Shown piece by piece: positions 1-8,372 of a stretch of 64,000 bases of DNA. The notes beneath the pieces were generated by a model. It searched no databases and was not told the DNA's origin. It was given only the letters and a program-made list of their open reading frames with translations. Source of the DNA: an uncultured Pseudomonadota bacterium (lineage in GTDB: Bacteria > Myxococcota_A > Polyangia > HGW-17). Positions within the stretch are counted from its first letter, which is position 1, and every line of letters starts with the position of its first letter. Made by a program: the position numbers and the translations under genes. The DNA is taken from assembly GCA_938004375.1 (NCBI GenBank), contig CALKWH010000475.1, positions 12,752 to 76,751 on the forward strand. Reading direction: 5' to 3'.

Positions 1-1341
1 CCAGTAGTCCACCCGGGCGCCGGAGGAGGTCCAGGCGTTGTTGATGAACGCGGTCCAGTTCGCCATGCCGGGGATCACCTGGCAGCCGGCGCTCCAGCCG
101 CCCACGCGGGCGGTGCCCAGGGGTGCGGAGACCGAGCCCATGTGGATGTTGTGGGCCGAGCCCACCCGGATGTAGTCGAGGGTGGCGCCGCTATTGAGCC
201 AGCCGTTGCGGTCGTTGTCCCAGTGCCCGTTGGCGTTGGCGTCGTCGGCCGTGTTGTAATCCCAGTCGTAGTTGTATTCGTTCATCGAAAGCGCGTTGTA
301 GTCGCGGTGCCAGCCGTTGGTGTAGCGGTACAGGCGGTTGGGCAGAAGCGAGCTCGTGGAGTCGTAGGAGTTGTCGCCGGTGTCGGTGTTCACGGGGAAC
401 TCGCGCACGTGCTTGACGCCGGAGCCGTCGATCCACAGCAGCACGAGGGTGTCGTTGAAGTGGTCGGGGGAGTTGCGGTGCCAGATCAGGCGCCCGGGAT
501 AGGCGCCCCGCAGGCCGACCACGTTGCGGAAGTTGGCCGCCGTGTTCATGGTGACGCCCAGCGTGCGCTCGACGATGTCGCGGTAGAAGTCGAAGGCCTC
601 GCTCTCGGTGAGCTCGCGCACGCCCGACGGGGTCTCAAAGCAGCGGGTGCCGCTCCAGGCCGCCCCGCGGGAGAACAGCGGCATGTTGTCCGAGTACCCG
701 GGCATGGTGATCGGGGGCGGCGGCAACCCGTCCACCGGGGGCGGCGTGAGGAACCACAGGTACGCCGGGGCGGGCTCGCCGTGGGTGACCGGCCCGAGAT
801 CGAGATCGGGGTCCACGGCGTCGAAGCCGGCGCCGGCCGGGCGCAGGGACTTGAGCGCGCCGGTCACGGGCGCGGGAAAGTCGCTGTCGTAAGTGAAATT
901 GCACGAGGTCGGGCCGTTGGTGACGCAGAGGTGGTCCGGCCCGCAGGTCTGGTTGTCCGCGCAGTGGTCGTTGCCCTCGCAGTAGCCGTCGCGCACGACG
1001 CAGAACCAGGTGCCGTCGCACTCCTGCCAGGCCTCGCAGTCGGTGCTGTCCGCACAGCGACCGGCCACGTCCACGCAGTAGCCCCCCACCGAACAGGTCT
1101 GCCAGGGCTCGCACTCGGCGGGCGTCGTGCAGTCATGTCCCACATTGTTTGTATTGTTTGTGTTATTATTAATATTATTTACATTATTTAGATTATTAAT
1201 ATTGTTGGCATTATTTAGATTGTTTGCGTTATTAATATTGTTTATATTGTTTGCATTATTACTATTATTGGTTTTTTCGGTCTCATCGGGACCACAGGCG
1301 CTCAGACCAACCAGTAAGAAAAACAGGAACCAACGACGCAT
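1..1341 (-). CDS. Asn-linker, Cys-rich lipoprotein with an SAGC-motif C-terminal domain (3' end missing)
   Basis: The reading frame is open from an ATG at 1341 to the window edge (447 codons, no stop), so the C-terminus is missing. An AGGT ribosome-binding site precedes the ATG. A signal peptide ends in a lipobox with Cys16. Residues 25-67 are Asn-Asn-X triplets, encoded by strikingly AT-rich DNA. Residues about 70-145 are Cys-rich with EB/EGF-like spacing. The C-terminal region contains W-S-A-G-C-Q-V (Cys420) preceded by an H-N-I-H stretch, faintly like the His/Ser-x-Gly-Cys motifs of L,D-transpeptidases or related cell-wall enzymes; that link is only an inference. The protein is probably an envelope- or surface-tethered lipoprotein. 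Confidence 0.8.
   Translation of the reverse strand, partial: MRRWFLFFLLVGLSACGPDETEKTNNSNNANNINNINNANNLNNANNINNLNNVNNINNNTNNTNNVGHDCTTPAECEPWQTCSVGGYCVDVAGRCADSTDCEAWQECDGTWFCVVRDGYCEGNDHCADNQTCGPDHLCVTNGPTSCNFTYDSDFPAPVTGALKSLRPAGAGFDAVDPDLDLGPVTHGEPAPAYLWFLTPPPVDGLPPPPITMPGYSDNMPLFSRGAAWSGTRCFETPSGVRELTESEAFDFYRDIVERTLGVTMNTAANFRNVVGLRGAYPGRLIWHRNSPDHFNDTLVLLWIDGSGVKHVREFPVNTDTGDNSYDSTSSLLPNRLYRYTNGWHRDYNALSMNEYNYDWDYNTADDANANGHWDNDRNGWLNSGATLDYIRVGSAHNIHMGSVSAPLGTARVGGWSAGCQVIPGMANWTAFINNAWTSSGARVDYW
1141..1269 (-). repeat. AT-rich Asn-Asn-X coding repeat
   Basis: Codons 25-67 of the lipoprotein form about 14 N-N-X triplets (X is S, A, I, L, V or T) with one register slip (N-N-N-T). Codons are mostly AAT, ATT and ATA, giving a long AT-rich tract in otherwise GC-rich DNA. 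Confidence 0.9.
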
Positions 1342-1411
1342 GGGACACCTCCGCCACGGTGCATCACCTTAGCAGACCCGCGGGCACGCGGCAATCGGTC
1401 ATTCGGCGGGA

Positions 1412-3820
1412 TCACAGCCCCAAAAGGGCGCGGGCGCGGGCTTCGAGCTCCCGGGCGCGGGGGCCTCCGCCGGCGGCGGCGGCGCGGCGGGCCAGTTCGT
1501 AGGCCCGGGGCACCTCGCCGGCCTCCAGGGCCTTCTCGGCGGCCTCGGTCCACTCGAGGGCGGCGCGGGCAGGCGGGGGGGCGACGGAGCGACGGACGTC
1601 GGCGCGGCCGACGGTGGCGCGCCCGGCGGCGGCGCGGCGTTCGCGCAGGCGGGTGACCTTCGCGGGCGCGGGGGCAGCGGCGGCGGCGGCCACCTGGTCG
1701 TCCCCGCGCGGGGCGCCGGCCACGGGTGTCGCCGCCGGGGCCTCGGACGCGGTCGTCTCCACCCGGAGGCTGCCGCGCACCGTCACGGGCGCGAACCGCG
1801 CGAAGTTCGGACCCGGATCCGAGGCGACCGCGAGCCCGACGATGAACACCACGACGCCCGCGATGGTGAGGGCGGCGGGCATCCAGTTGTAACCCTCGGC
1901 CGAGGCCGGCTTGCGCGGCACGGCGCGGGCGGGGGCGGGTCCGGGGGCCAGGCGGCGGCGCTCCTGCATCGGCTCGGGGGCGAGCATGCGGGACCAATAG
2001 GCCAGCTGCTGGGCCGTCTCGCGCAGCGCCGACGGCCGGCGGTGGGGATCCTGCTGCAGGCAGTTCTCGATCAACTCCACGAGGCCGCCGGGCAGGTCCG
2101 GCCGCACGTCCGAGAGCCGGCGGCGCAGGCCCTTGATCTTGTTCTGGATGATCGTCTGCGTGTTCTCCGACTGGTACGGCGGCACCCCCGCGAAGAACTC
2201 GTACACCACGGCGCCGAACGAGTAGATGTCGGCCGCGCACGTGGCCTTCTCGCCCAAAAGCAGCTCGGGGGCGATGTACTCGGGCGTCCCCAGGGTGATC
2301 CCCGGCCGCGTGAGGTCCTCGTCCATCCCCGAGAACGACTTGGCGATGCCGAAGTCGATCAGTTTCACCCGCTCGTCGCCGGAGGCGTCGCGCACCAGGT
2401 GCAGGTTGTCGGGCTTGATGTCCCGGTGGATCAGCCCCGCCTCGTGGGCGGCCGCGATCCCGTAGGCCACCTGGGAGGCGTACTTGCACGCGCGGTGCGG
2501 CGCCAGCGGTCCCTGGGTCAGGATCTCGCCCAGGTTGTGGCCCTCGAGCAGCTCCATGACCAGGAACGGCTTGACTCCCTCGATGAAGCCGTAGTCCAGC
2601 ACCTCCACCACCGACGGATGCGAGACCCGCGAGGCAGCCTTGGCCTCGCGTTCGAAGCGCACGCCGGCCTCCTCGGGGGACATGCTGCCCTTGGGCTCGA
2701 GGACCTTCACGGCCACGCGGCGTCCCAGGGGCTGGTGGATGGCCTCGTAGACGCGCCCCATGCCGCCCTCGCCCAGGATGCGGGTGATCTGGTAGCGCGA
2801 GGCGACGAGGTCGCCGGCGCGGATCTGGATCTCGCGCTTGCGGCTGCGGAACTCCTTGTAATCCTCGAGGAGGCGCTCGCGGTGCCCGACCTGCTGCTTG
2901 CGCTCGGTGACGAACAGCGCGTGCATGAACGCCGCCGCGTCCCGGGAGTCGGTGCCCGGCGCGTTCTGCCCGAGCCAGGTGTTGGCCAGGGCGACCACGT
3001 CCGAGGCCGAGGGGCGCTCGTCGGGGTCCGGGTCGAGCATGGACAGGATCAGGGTGTCCAGGCGCTCGTCCCCGCGGCCGCACACCGCCGTGGGAGGGCG
3101 CACCCCGGGCCCCTGGGCGCGGGCCTTGAGCTCGCGCATCATGTCCTCCTCCTTGCCGGGCTCGAACAGGCGGTGGCCGGTCACGAGCTCCCAGAAGAGG
3201 ATGCCCAGGGAGTAGACGTCGGTGCGGTCGGTCATCTCGTCCCCGGCGGCCTGTTCGGGAGCCAGGTAGGGGAGCTTCCCGTAGATGATGCCGGGCTTGG
3301 TCAGGCGGCGGTTCTGGCCGGTGAGCGCCAGCCCGAAGTCCAGCACCTTGATCTCCCCCGAGAAGGTGAACATCACGTTGGGCGGGGACACGTCGCGGTG
3401 CACCAGGTTGAGCCCGTTGAAGCCATGGGCGTAGGAGAGCCCGCGGGCGGCCTCCTTCATCGCATAGACGATCACCGGCAGCGGGAACGGGACCCGCATC
3501 TGCGCGCACTGGTTCCAGATGGCGCGCAGGTTCTCGCCCTCGACGAGCTCCATGGCCATGTAGGCTTCCTGCCCCAGCACGCCGACGTCGAAGACCGACA
3601 CCAGGTTGCCGTGCGCCATGCGCAGGGTGATCTCCACCTCGGACTGGAAGCGCAACAGCGCGTCCGGCGTCTGCGAGGAAGAGAGGATCTTCTTGATCGC
3701 GCAGAACTTCTCCAGTCCGGGTTCCCCGTACACGGCCAGGTGGACCTGGCCCATTCCGCCGCGCGCCAAGGGTTCGAGCAACGTGTAACGACCGAAGGGG
3801 ATGAATGATGATGCGCTCAT
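1412..3820 (-). CDS. Membrane protein with two tandem Ser/Thr kinase domains
   Basis: This 802-residue protein carries two Hanks-type kinase domains. Kinase 1 (about 11-285) has a Gly-rich loop G-G-M-G-Q-V, invariant Lys in A-I-K-K, H-R-D-V-S-P-P-N at 141-148 and DFG at 161-163. Kinase 2 (about 343-605) has G-E-G-G-M-G-R-V, V-A-V-K (Lys372), H-R-D-I-K-P-D-N at 465-472 and DFG at 489-491. Both keep all the key residues and look active. One membrane segment lies at about 647-667, followed by an Ala/Pro/Arg-rich tail of about 135 residues. The kinases should face the cytoplasm. The H-R-D-V-S-P variant is typical of myxobacterial-type kinases. No strong ribosome-binding site was seen before the chosen ATG. 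Confidence 0.92.
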   Translation of the reverse strand: MSASSFIPFGRYTLLEPLARGGMGQVHLAVYGEPGLEKFCAIKKILSSSQTPDALLRFQSEVEITLRMAHGNLVSVFDVGVLGQEAYMAMELVEGENLRAIWNQCAQMRVPFPLPVIVYAMKEAARGLSYAHGFNGLNLVHRDVSPPNVMFTFSGEIKVLDFGLALTGQNRRLTKPGIIYGKLPYLAPEQAAGDEMTDRTDVYSLGILFWELVTGHRLFEPGKEEDMMRELKARAQGPGVRPPTAVCGRGDERLDTLILSMLDPDPDERPSASDVVALANTWLGQNAPGTDSRDAAAFMHALFVTERKQQVGHRERLLEDYKEFRSRKREIQIRAGDLVASRYQITRILGEGGMGRVYEAIHQPLGRRVAVKVLEPKGSMSPEEAGVRFEREAKAASRVSHPSVVEVLDYGFIEGVKPFLVMELLEGHNLGEILTQGPLAPHRACKYASQVAYGIAAAHEAGLIHRDIKPDNLHLVRDASGDERVKLIDFGIAKSFSGMDEDLTRPGITLGTPEYIAPELLLGEKATCAADIYSFGAVVYEFFAGVPPYQSENTQTIIQNKIKGLRRRLSDVRPDLPGGLVELIENCLQQDPHRRPSALRETAQQLAYWSRMLAPEPMQERRRLAPGPAPARAVPRKPASAEGYNWMPAALTIAGVVVFIVGLAVASDPGPNFARFAPVTVRGSLRVETTASEAPAATPVAGAPRGDDQVAAAAAAPAPAKVTRLRERRAAAGRATVGRADVRRSVAPPPARAALEWTEAAEKALEAGEVPRAYELARRAAAAGGGPRARELEARARALLGL

Positions 3821-3907
3821 GGGTCCACATTATCCCACATTGTTGCCCCTCGCAATTTTTGTCGCGTTTCTCGGCCGCGTTTTCCCCGAACACCTGTTTT
3901 TCCGCCG

Positions 3908-3935
3908 TGGACATTCAATTTTTCTCTGGTAGATT
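3908..3935 (+). promoter_or_regulatory. Candidate sigma70 promoter of the lipoprotein at 3966
   Basis: A TGGACA (-35-like) hexamer at 3908-3913 is separated by 16 bases from TAGATT (-10-like) at 3930-3935. This places a start site near 3942, about 24 bases before the ATG. It is a prediction from consensus only. Confidence 0.4.
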
Positions 3936-3965
3936 ATGGGAACGGCCCGCCGGAAAGGAGTCCCC

Positions 3966-5381
3966 ATGAACACGAGACACCGCCTGTTCCTGATCCCGTG
4001 GATCCTGCTGTCCCTCGTCGCCTGCGACGACGGCGGCACGAAGACGGGGTTCAACTCCAACAACGTCAACAACACGAACAACACGAACAACGTCAACAAC
4101 ACCAACAACGTCAACAATATCAACAACGTCAACAACACGCAGATGGCGATCATCCGGGGCCGCGTGTGGAGCCCGGGCAGCGACGACCCGTTGGTGAACG
4201 ACCACAACCGCATGCCGGTGCCCGGCGCGCTGGTGGCCATCTACACCAGCGGCATCGACGCCCCCCCGGACGGCAACTACTGCAACGAGTGCGTCGAGCT
4301 GCCCGAGGGCCTGCCCCACGTGTTCACCGACGCCGACGGCGCGTTCGAGATCCTCATCTATCCGAACCAGACCTACAACCTGCTGGTGCAGAAGGGCGAG
4401 TTCCGCCGCGTCACCCAGATCAACGTGGGCGGCCCCGGCGAGGTGATGGACCTGAACTCCCCGGCCGGCATGCCCACCAACACGATGACCACGCTGCCCA
4501 ACTTCCATGACCCCGGCGCCGGCGCCTGGATGCCGCGGATCGCGGTGATCAAGGGCGGCTACGAGGACATGTCGCTGATGTTCGAGGCCCTGGGCTTCGA
4601 CTACGACGGCGCCCGCGTGATCGAGGTCGATCCGGCCAGCGAAATCGGCTTCCCGATCCCGCCGTCCGAGGCCGACGAGCTCCTGGCGAACCCGACCGAG
4701 CTCGCGAAGTACAACATCATCGTGATCACCTGCGGCGGCTCCACCACCGCGCTCACCAAGGGCACCGAGGCCAACAACCTGCGCGAGTGGGTGCGCGCCG
4801 GCGGCAAGCTCTACGTCGATGACTTCTCGTACGACTGGGCAGAGCAGAACTGGCCCGAGTTCCTCTCGTACTACCAGGAGCAGGGCTCCCAGGGCGCCGA
4901 CGGCATGGGCGTGTGCGGCGACGACGATCCCTCCAGCCTGGGTGTCTGCAACAACTGGACCTCGTACTCCTGCACCGGCACGCCCCAGGACCAGATGCTC
5001 ACCGACTGGCTGGCCCTCAACGAGGTCAACCGCGGCTCGCCGATCCACCTCGAGGCGGCCTGGGACATCATCCACGAGCTGGGCAAGGGTCCCATCGGCG
5101 TGTGCGAGGACGACATGAACCCGGACTGCATCGACGGCGTCTACTACGCGCTGCCCAAGGTGTGGATGCGCGGCGACGCCCCCTCGAACCACCCGAACAA
5201 CCCGATGACCGTCTCCTGGAACTACTACTGCGGCAAGATCCTCTACACCGTCTACCACACCCACTCCGAGAGCGGCGGCTCCACCGATCCCAAGCAGTAT
5301 GAACTCCTGATCCAGGAGAAGATCATGATGTTCCTGATCATGGAGATCCAGACCTGCACCAAGCCCAACATCATCGGCTAG
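3966..5381 (+). CDS. Asn-linker lipoprotein with carboxypeptidase-regulatory-like and ThuA/glutaminase-like regions
   Basis: The ATG at 3966 follows AAAGGAG at good spacing and gives 471 residues; an in-frame ATG at 3936 lacks this support. The signal peptide ends L-V-A-C (Cys20), followed by two Asp. Residues about 29-58 are (N-N-V/T/I)n. Residues about 59-165 resemble a carboxypeptidase-regulatory beta-sandwich (I-R-G-R-V-W, V-P-G-A-L-V-A-I-Y, T-D-A-D-G-A-F-E). Residues about 190-300 (I-A-V-I-K-G-G-Y, I-I-V-I-T-C-G-G, W-V-R-A-G-G-K-L-Y-V-D-D) resemble the ThuA/class I glutaminase-like fold. The remainder is Cys-containing and unrecognised. No catalytic assignment is possible. The gene is convergent with the zinc-ribbon gene. 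Confidence 0.85.
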   Translation: MNTRHRLFLIPWILLSLVACDDGGTKTGFNSNNVNNTNNTNNVNNTNNVNNINNVNNTQMAIIRGRVWSPGSDDPLVNDHNRMPVPGALVAIYTSGIDAPPDGNYCNECVELPEGLPHVFTDADGAFEILIYPNQTYNLLVQKGEFRRVTQINVGGPGEVMDLNSPAGMPTNTMTTLPNFHDPGAGAWMPRIAVIKGGYEDMSLMFEALGFDYDGARVIEVDPASEIGFPIPPSEADELLANPTELAKYNIIVITCGGSTTALTKGTEANNLREWVRAGGKLYVDDFSYDWAEQNWPEFLSYYQEQGSQGADGMGVCGDDDPSSLGVCNNWTSYSCTGTPQDQMLTDWLALNEVNRGSPIHLEAAWDIIHELGKGPIGVCEDDMNPDCIDGVYYALPKVWMRGDAPSNHPNNPMTVSWNYYCGKILYTVYHTHSESGGSTDPKQYELLIQEKIMMFLIMEIQTCTKPNIIG

Positions 5382-5399
5382 CCCCCCGGAATCCCTTCC

Positions 5400-5423
5400 A
5401 AATCGAAATCGAAATCGAAATCG
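5400..5423. repeat. AAATCG hexamer x4
   Basis: Four perfect tandem copies of AAATCG lie between the stops of two convergent genes. The same motif in reverse complement recurs at 14777-14818, also between convergent genes. Confidence 0.9.
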
Positions 5424-5434
5424 GTCCCGATGGC

Positions 5435-6091
5435 CTACCGAAGGGCGAAGATGAGCACGGTGGTGAGCACCAGCGTCACCGCGATGATGCCCAGGACGAG
5501 GACGAGATCGACGAGGAACGACGAGTTGCGGGCGGTGGGAGGAGGAGGAGGCACGTCCACGGCCTCCATGCGCAGGGTCTGCTCGGTCTCCCGGCGCCGG
5601 GGACCGCGGGGGCCGGACAGGCCGGGGATGCCGTCGTACGATGGCGGGGTCTGCAACGGGGGCGGCGGCGGCAACTGGCTCTGGGAGCGCTGCAGGCTGC
5701 GGGCCCGGCTGCGGGCGACGATCTCGCTCAGGTCGGGGTCCGCGGTGGCCACCGAGGGCACCGACGGCACCGGCGCGTCGTCGTGCATCGAGGACTCCAC
5801 CTCGCCGGCGGAGAACTCGACCATGCCGTCCATGGCGTTCTTGCCCAGTTGCAGCGGCTTGCGGGACGGCGGCGGGATGGCCGGCTTCTTCTTGCCCGCG
5901 CCGGCCACGGCCGGGACCGGCGCCGGCGGCGGGGCGAGCATCCCGCCGGGGACGGGCATCTTCACCGTGTCGTTGTGCACCTTCTGCTGGCGGGAGCGAC
6001 CCACGATGGGCAGCGCGTAATTGCACTGCAGGCAGCTCCCCGCCTTCAAGGCCTTGCGATTGAGCTCGACTCCGCAACCCGGACAGCGCAA
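5435..6091 (-). CDS. Zinc-ribbon protein with C-terminal membrane anchor
   Basis: The start is a TTG at 6091, giving 218 residues. An N-terminal zinc ribbon has Cys3, Cys6, Cys20 and Cys23 as two C-x2-C knuckles. A Pro-rich low-complexity middle follows, and one hydrophobic segment closes the protein at about 195-217, so it is a tail-anchored or single-pass protein with its ribbon probably cytoplasmic. Similar zinc-ribbon plus membrane-segment proteins are common in Myxococcota and are mostly uncharacterised. It begins 13 bases after the metallophosphoesterase stop, so the two are probably cotranscribed. Confidence 0.8.
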   Translation of the reverse strand: MRCPGCGVELNRKALKAGSCLQCNYALPIVGRSRQQKVHNDTVKMPVPGGMLAPPPAPVPAVAGAGKKKPAIPPPSRKPLQLGKNAMDGMVEFSAGEVESSMHDDAPVPSVPSVATADPDLSEIVARSRARSLQRSQSQLPPPPPLQTPPSYDGIPGLSGPRGPRRRETEQTLRMEAVDVPPPPPTARNSSFLVDLVLVLGIIAVTLVLTTVLIFALR

Positions 6092-6104
6092 GACGATCCC
6101 CCGG

Positions 6105-6848
6105 CTAGACGCCCACGAACAGGCGGTTCCCGAAGTTGCGGTCGATCTTGGCCTGGAAGATCTTCATGGCCGAAGCTTCGATGTCGTACTCGACGCGCTT
6201 GTACTGGAAGGTGCGCTTCTGCGTGTCGAAGATGGTGTAGGCGGAGCGGTTGTCGTAGTCCCGCGGCTGGCCGACCGAGCCGACGCCGATGATGTACTTC
6301 ATGCCCGGCCGGATCGAGAACTCCTGGGCCACGATCTCGTGCACGTCGGCGCGCTCGAGGGCGAACGCCCGGCACAGGTGGGAGTGACCGATGAAGTTGA
6401 CGTCCTGCAGGCCGTCGAAGTGGGGCAGCAGTCGGTAGGCCTGCTCGATGGAGAACACGTAGTCGAACTTCTCGGGCAGCACCGGCGAGCCGTGGGAGTA
6501 CTGGATCTGCAGATCGTCGACTGTCTCGCGCAGGGTGTACGGCAGCGAGGCCAGCCACTTCGCGTTCTCCTCCGAGATCGACGAGGCGTGCAGGTCCAGC
6601 ACGAACCGGCAGGCCTCGTAGTAGTAGTTGTAGTCCATGCGGCCGGCGACGGCGGCGTCGTGGTTGCCCAGCACGCAGGCGCGCACCAGGGGCCGCACGA
6701 GGTTGCAGCAGGCGTCGGGGCTGGCGCCGTAGCCCACGACGTCCCCCAGGCACACGAACGCGTCGACGGACTCCGACTCGTAGGCCTCGAGCACCGAGGT
6801 CAGGGCTTCCATGTTCGCGTGAATGTCGCTGAATATCGCAATCCGCAT
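6105..6848 (-). CDS. Calcineurin-like metallophosphoesterase (YfcE/DUF2437-like family)
   Basis: The 247-residue protein has all the dinuclear-metal motifs of the calcineurin-like superfamily: S-D-I-H-A-N (Asp8, His10), L-G-D-V-V-G-Y-G (Asp36), G-N-H-D (61-64) and G-H-S-H near residue 153. The G-D-V-V-G-Y-G form is typical of the small bacterial phosphodiesterase group that includes YfcE-like and diadenosine-tetraphosphatase-like enzymes. The substrate cannot be read from sequence; a phosphodiester or nucleotide is expected. It is cytoplasmic, with no signal peptide. It leads an apparent two-gene operon with the zinc-ribbon protein. Confidence 0.9.
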   Translation of the reverse strand: MRIAIFSDIHANMEALTSVLEAYESESVDAFVCLGDVVGYGASPDACCNLVRPLVRACVLGNHDAAVAGRMDYNYYYEACRFVLDLHASSISEENAKWLASLPYTLRETVDDLQIQYSHGSPVLPEKFDYVFSIEQAYRLLPHFDGLQDVNFIGHSHLCRAFALERADVHEIVAQEFSIRPGMKYIIGVGSVGQPRDYDNRSAYTIFDTQKRTFQYKRVEYDIEASAMKIFQAKIDRNFGNRLFVGV

Positions 6849-6931
6849 GCTTTCCTCATCCGTCCGTGGCTGGCAGCGCGCGCTTCCTGCGCAGTTTCTT
6901 GCTTTCGCGCACGAAAATCAAGGCCCGATTC

Positions 6932-8182
6932 TCAGAACGAGAAGCCCACGGAGAGTCCGCCGGCCTGGCCGGTGAAGAACGGCAGGAAGGTCACCGCGCC
7001 GTCGTCGGCGCCGACCTGTCCCTGGACCTCCGGCTCGGACGAGAGATAACCCTTGTACAGGAAGAACGTGGAGACCAGGCCCACCGTCACGCCCGCGGCC
7101 ACCAGGATGTTGGTGTACATCGCGAAGGACTGGCCCTTGTCGCAGGTGTCCTTCATGTCGGCGGTCGGGTTCTTGCAGACGTCGTTGACGCCGGCGTACG
7201 AGGCCGGATCCGCCTTCATGATCTTGTCCTTGTCGTCCTCGTAGGCCAGCACCTGCAGGCCCGTGTAGGTCCCAGCGCCGATGAGCACGACGGCCGTGGC
7301 GGCCGTGGACCAGAAGCCCACCTTCCACAGGTTCATGGGCTTTCCGGGCTCCTCGGGCTTGGGCGGCGTGACGCCGGGATCCTTGCCGTCCGGGTCCTTC
7401 ACGTCGGGATCCTTCACGTCCGGGTCCTTCACGTCCGGGTCCTTGACCACGGGGTCCTTCGGCGTCGGGTCCTTGACCACGGGGTCCTTCGGTGTCGGAT
7501 CCTTGGGCATCACGGCCGCGGGGAACTCGACCTTGACGATGGTGGTCTCACCGGCCTTGATGGTGACCGAAGTCTTCCACTCGGCACCGGACTTGCTCTT
7601 CACGACGATGTTATGCGGCCCGGGGGTGATCGAGGGGATCACGTTGGCGCCCGGGATCGTGGACATGACGAAGACGTTGTCGATGAAGACCTTGGCGTCG
7701 GCCTCGAGGCAGGAGATCTCGAGCTTGGCCACCTTGGGCTGGAACTGGTTGTTCCAGGCCTCGGTCAAGAGTTTGGGGAGCTCGGCCTTCTTGCTCTGGG
7801 GCACCGAGACGTTGGCGAACTGGAAGGTCTTGTTGACGTAGAAGAAAATGGTGACCTTGAACTGGCTCGCGTCCTTGGTCACGCGGCCGGTGACCAGCAC
7901 GTCGACCTGGAGGTTGGTCGCGATCTTGGGGATGCACTTCTGCGGATCCTCTTCCTCGCAGTAGAGCAACTTGTTCTCTTCGAGCTCCGACGGCGGCCCC
8001 AGCTTCCAGTCGGCCTGCTTCTTGGCCAGATCCCGCAGCGTGTTGGTCGCGGTCTTGCCCAATTGGACGTCTAGGCCGGCGTCCACCTCGAACCCCAGCA
8101 CCACCGCCTTCTTCGAGCTGGCCAGCGCGGGCGTGCAGAACGTGAAGATCAGGAGAAAAGCCGCTAGTTGTCGTGAGAACAT
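6932..8182 (-). CDS. Secreted/membrane PEGA-domain protein with Lys-Asp-Pro repeats
   Basis: The ATG at 8182 is preceded by GGAGG and gives 416 residues; an upstream in-frame start would put non-signal sequence before an excellent signal peptide (1-21). Residues about 25-150 form a domain with K-K-A-V-V-L-G-F-E-V-D, resembling the TolB-N-like or Curli-like beginnings of such proteins. A PEGA-like segment follows (about 155-220), then K-D-P-x-x repeats (about 225-270), then two hydrophobic segments (about 285-310 and 345-372). The protein ends in G-G-L-S-V-G-F-S-F. It is probably an envelope protein; PEGA domains are thought to bind surface or cell-wall components. Confidence 0.85.
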   Translation of the reverse strand: MFSRQLAAFLLIFTFCTPALASSKKAVVLGFEVDAGLDVQLGKTATNTLRDLAKKQADWKLGPPSELEENKLLYCEEEDPQKCIPKIATNLQVDVLVTGRVTKDASQFKVTIFFYVNKTFQFANVSVPQSKKAELPKLLTEAWNNQFQPKVAKLEISCLEADAKVFIDNVFVMSTIPGANVIPSITPGPHNIVVKSKSGAEWKTSVTIKAGETTIVKVEFPAAVMPKDPTPKDPVVKDPTPKDPVVKDPDVKDPDVKDPDVKDPDGKDPGVTPPKPEEPGKPMNLWKVGFWSTAATAVVLIGAGTYTGLQVLAYEDDKDKIMKADPASYAGVNDVCKNPTADMKDTCDKGQSFAMYTNILVAAGVTVGLVSTFFLYKGYLSSEPEVQGQVGADDGAVTFLPFFTGQAGGLSVGFSF

Positions 8183-8210
8183 CGTCGCCTCCATCCGTTC
8201 GTGACAAGTT

Positions 8211-8238
8211 ACTATACATAAACTGAACCGAAAGACAA
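8211..8238 (-). promoter_or_regulatory. Candidate promoter of the PEGA gene
   Basis: On the minus strand TTGTCT (8238-8233) is followed after 16 bases by TATAGT (8216-8211). The predicted start site is near 8204, some 22 bases before the ATG at 8182. The AT-rich setting and spacing support it. Confidence 0.5.
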
Positions 8239-8263
8239 CTTCCGACTGACAAGGGTGGTTCAT

Positions 8264-8304
8264 GTGAAAGTTCACGTGTGAACGTGGCGTGAATGTTCGG
8301 TGAA
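8264..8304. promoter_or_regulatory. Cluster of GTGAA/TTCAC half-sites
   Basis: GTGAA occurs at 8264, 8278, 8289 and 8300, and TTCAC at 8271. They form the dyads GTGAA-AG-TTCAC and GTTCAC-GT-GTGAAC plus direct repeats 11 bases apart. The cluster lies about 60-100 bases upstream of the predicted start site of the PEGA gene, where an activator or repressor could bind. Confidence 0.45.
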
Positions 8305-8372
8305 GATTTTAGCCACTATGTAGGCCGTTTTTATGCCAAACGCCACCAGCCATGGGACATTTTTTCCACAGT

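Noticed and set aside
1302-3914. Larger open frame over the double-kinase gene
   Set aside because: It is in another frame from the kinase motifs and has no domain features.
3915-6077. Long minus-strand open frame spanning the ThuA-like gene
   Set aside because: Only the 5435-6091 part, in a different frame, has a zinc ribbon and a good layout; the rest is shadow sequence.
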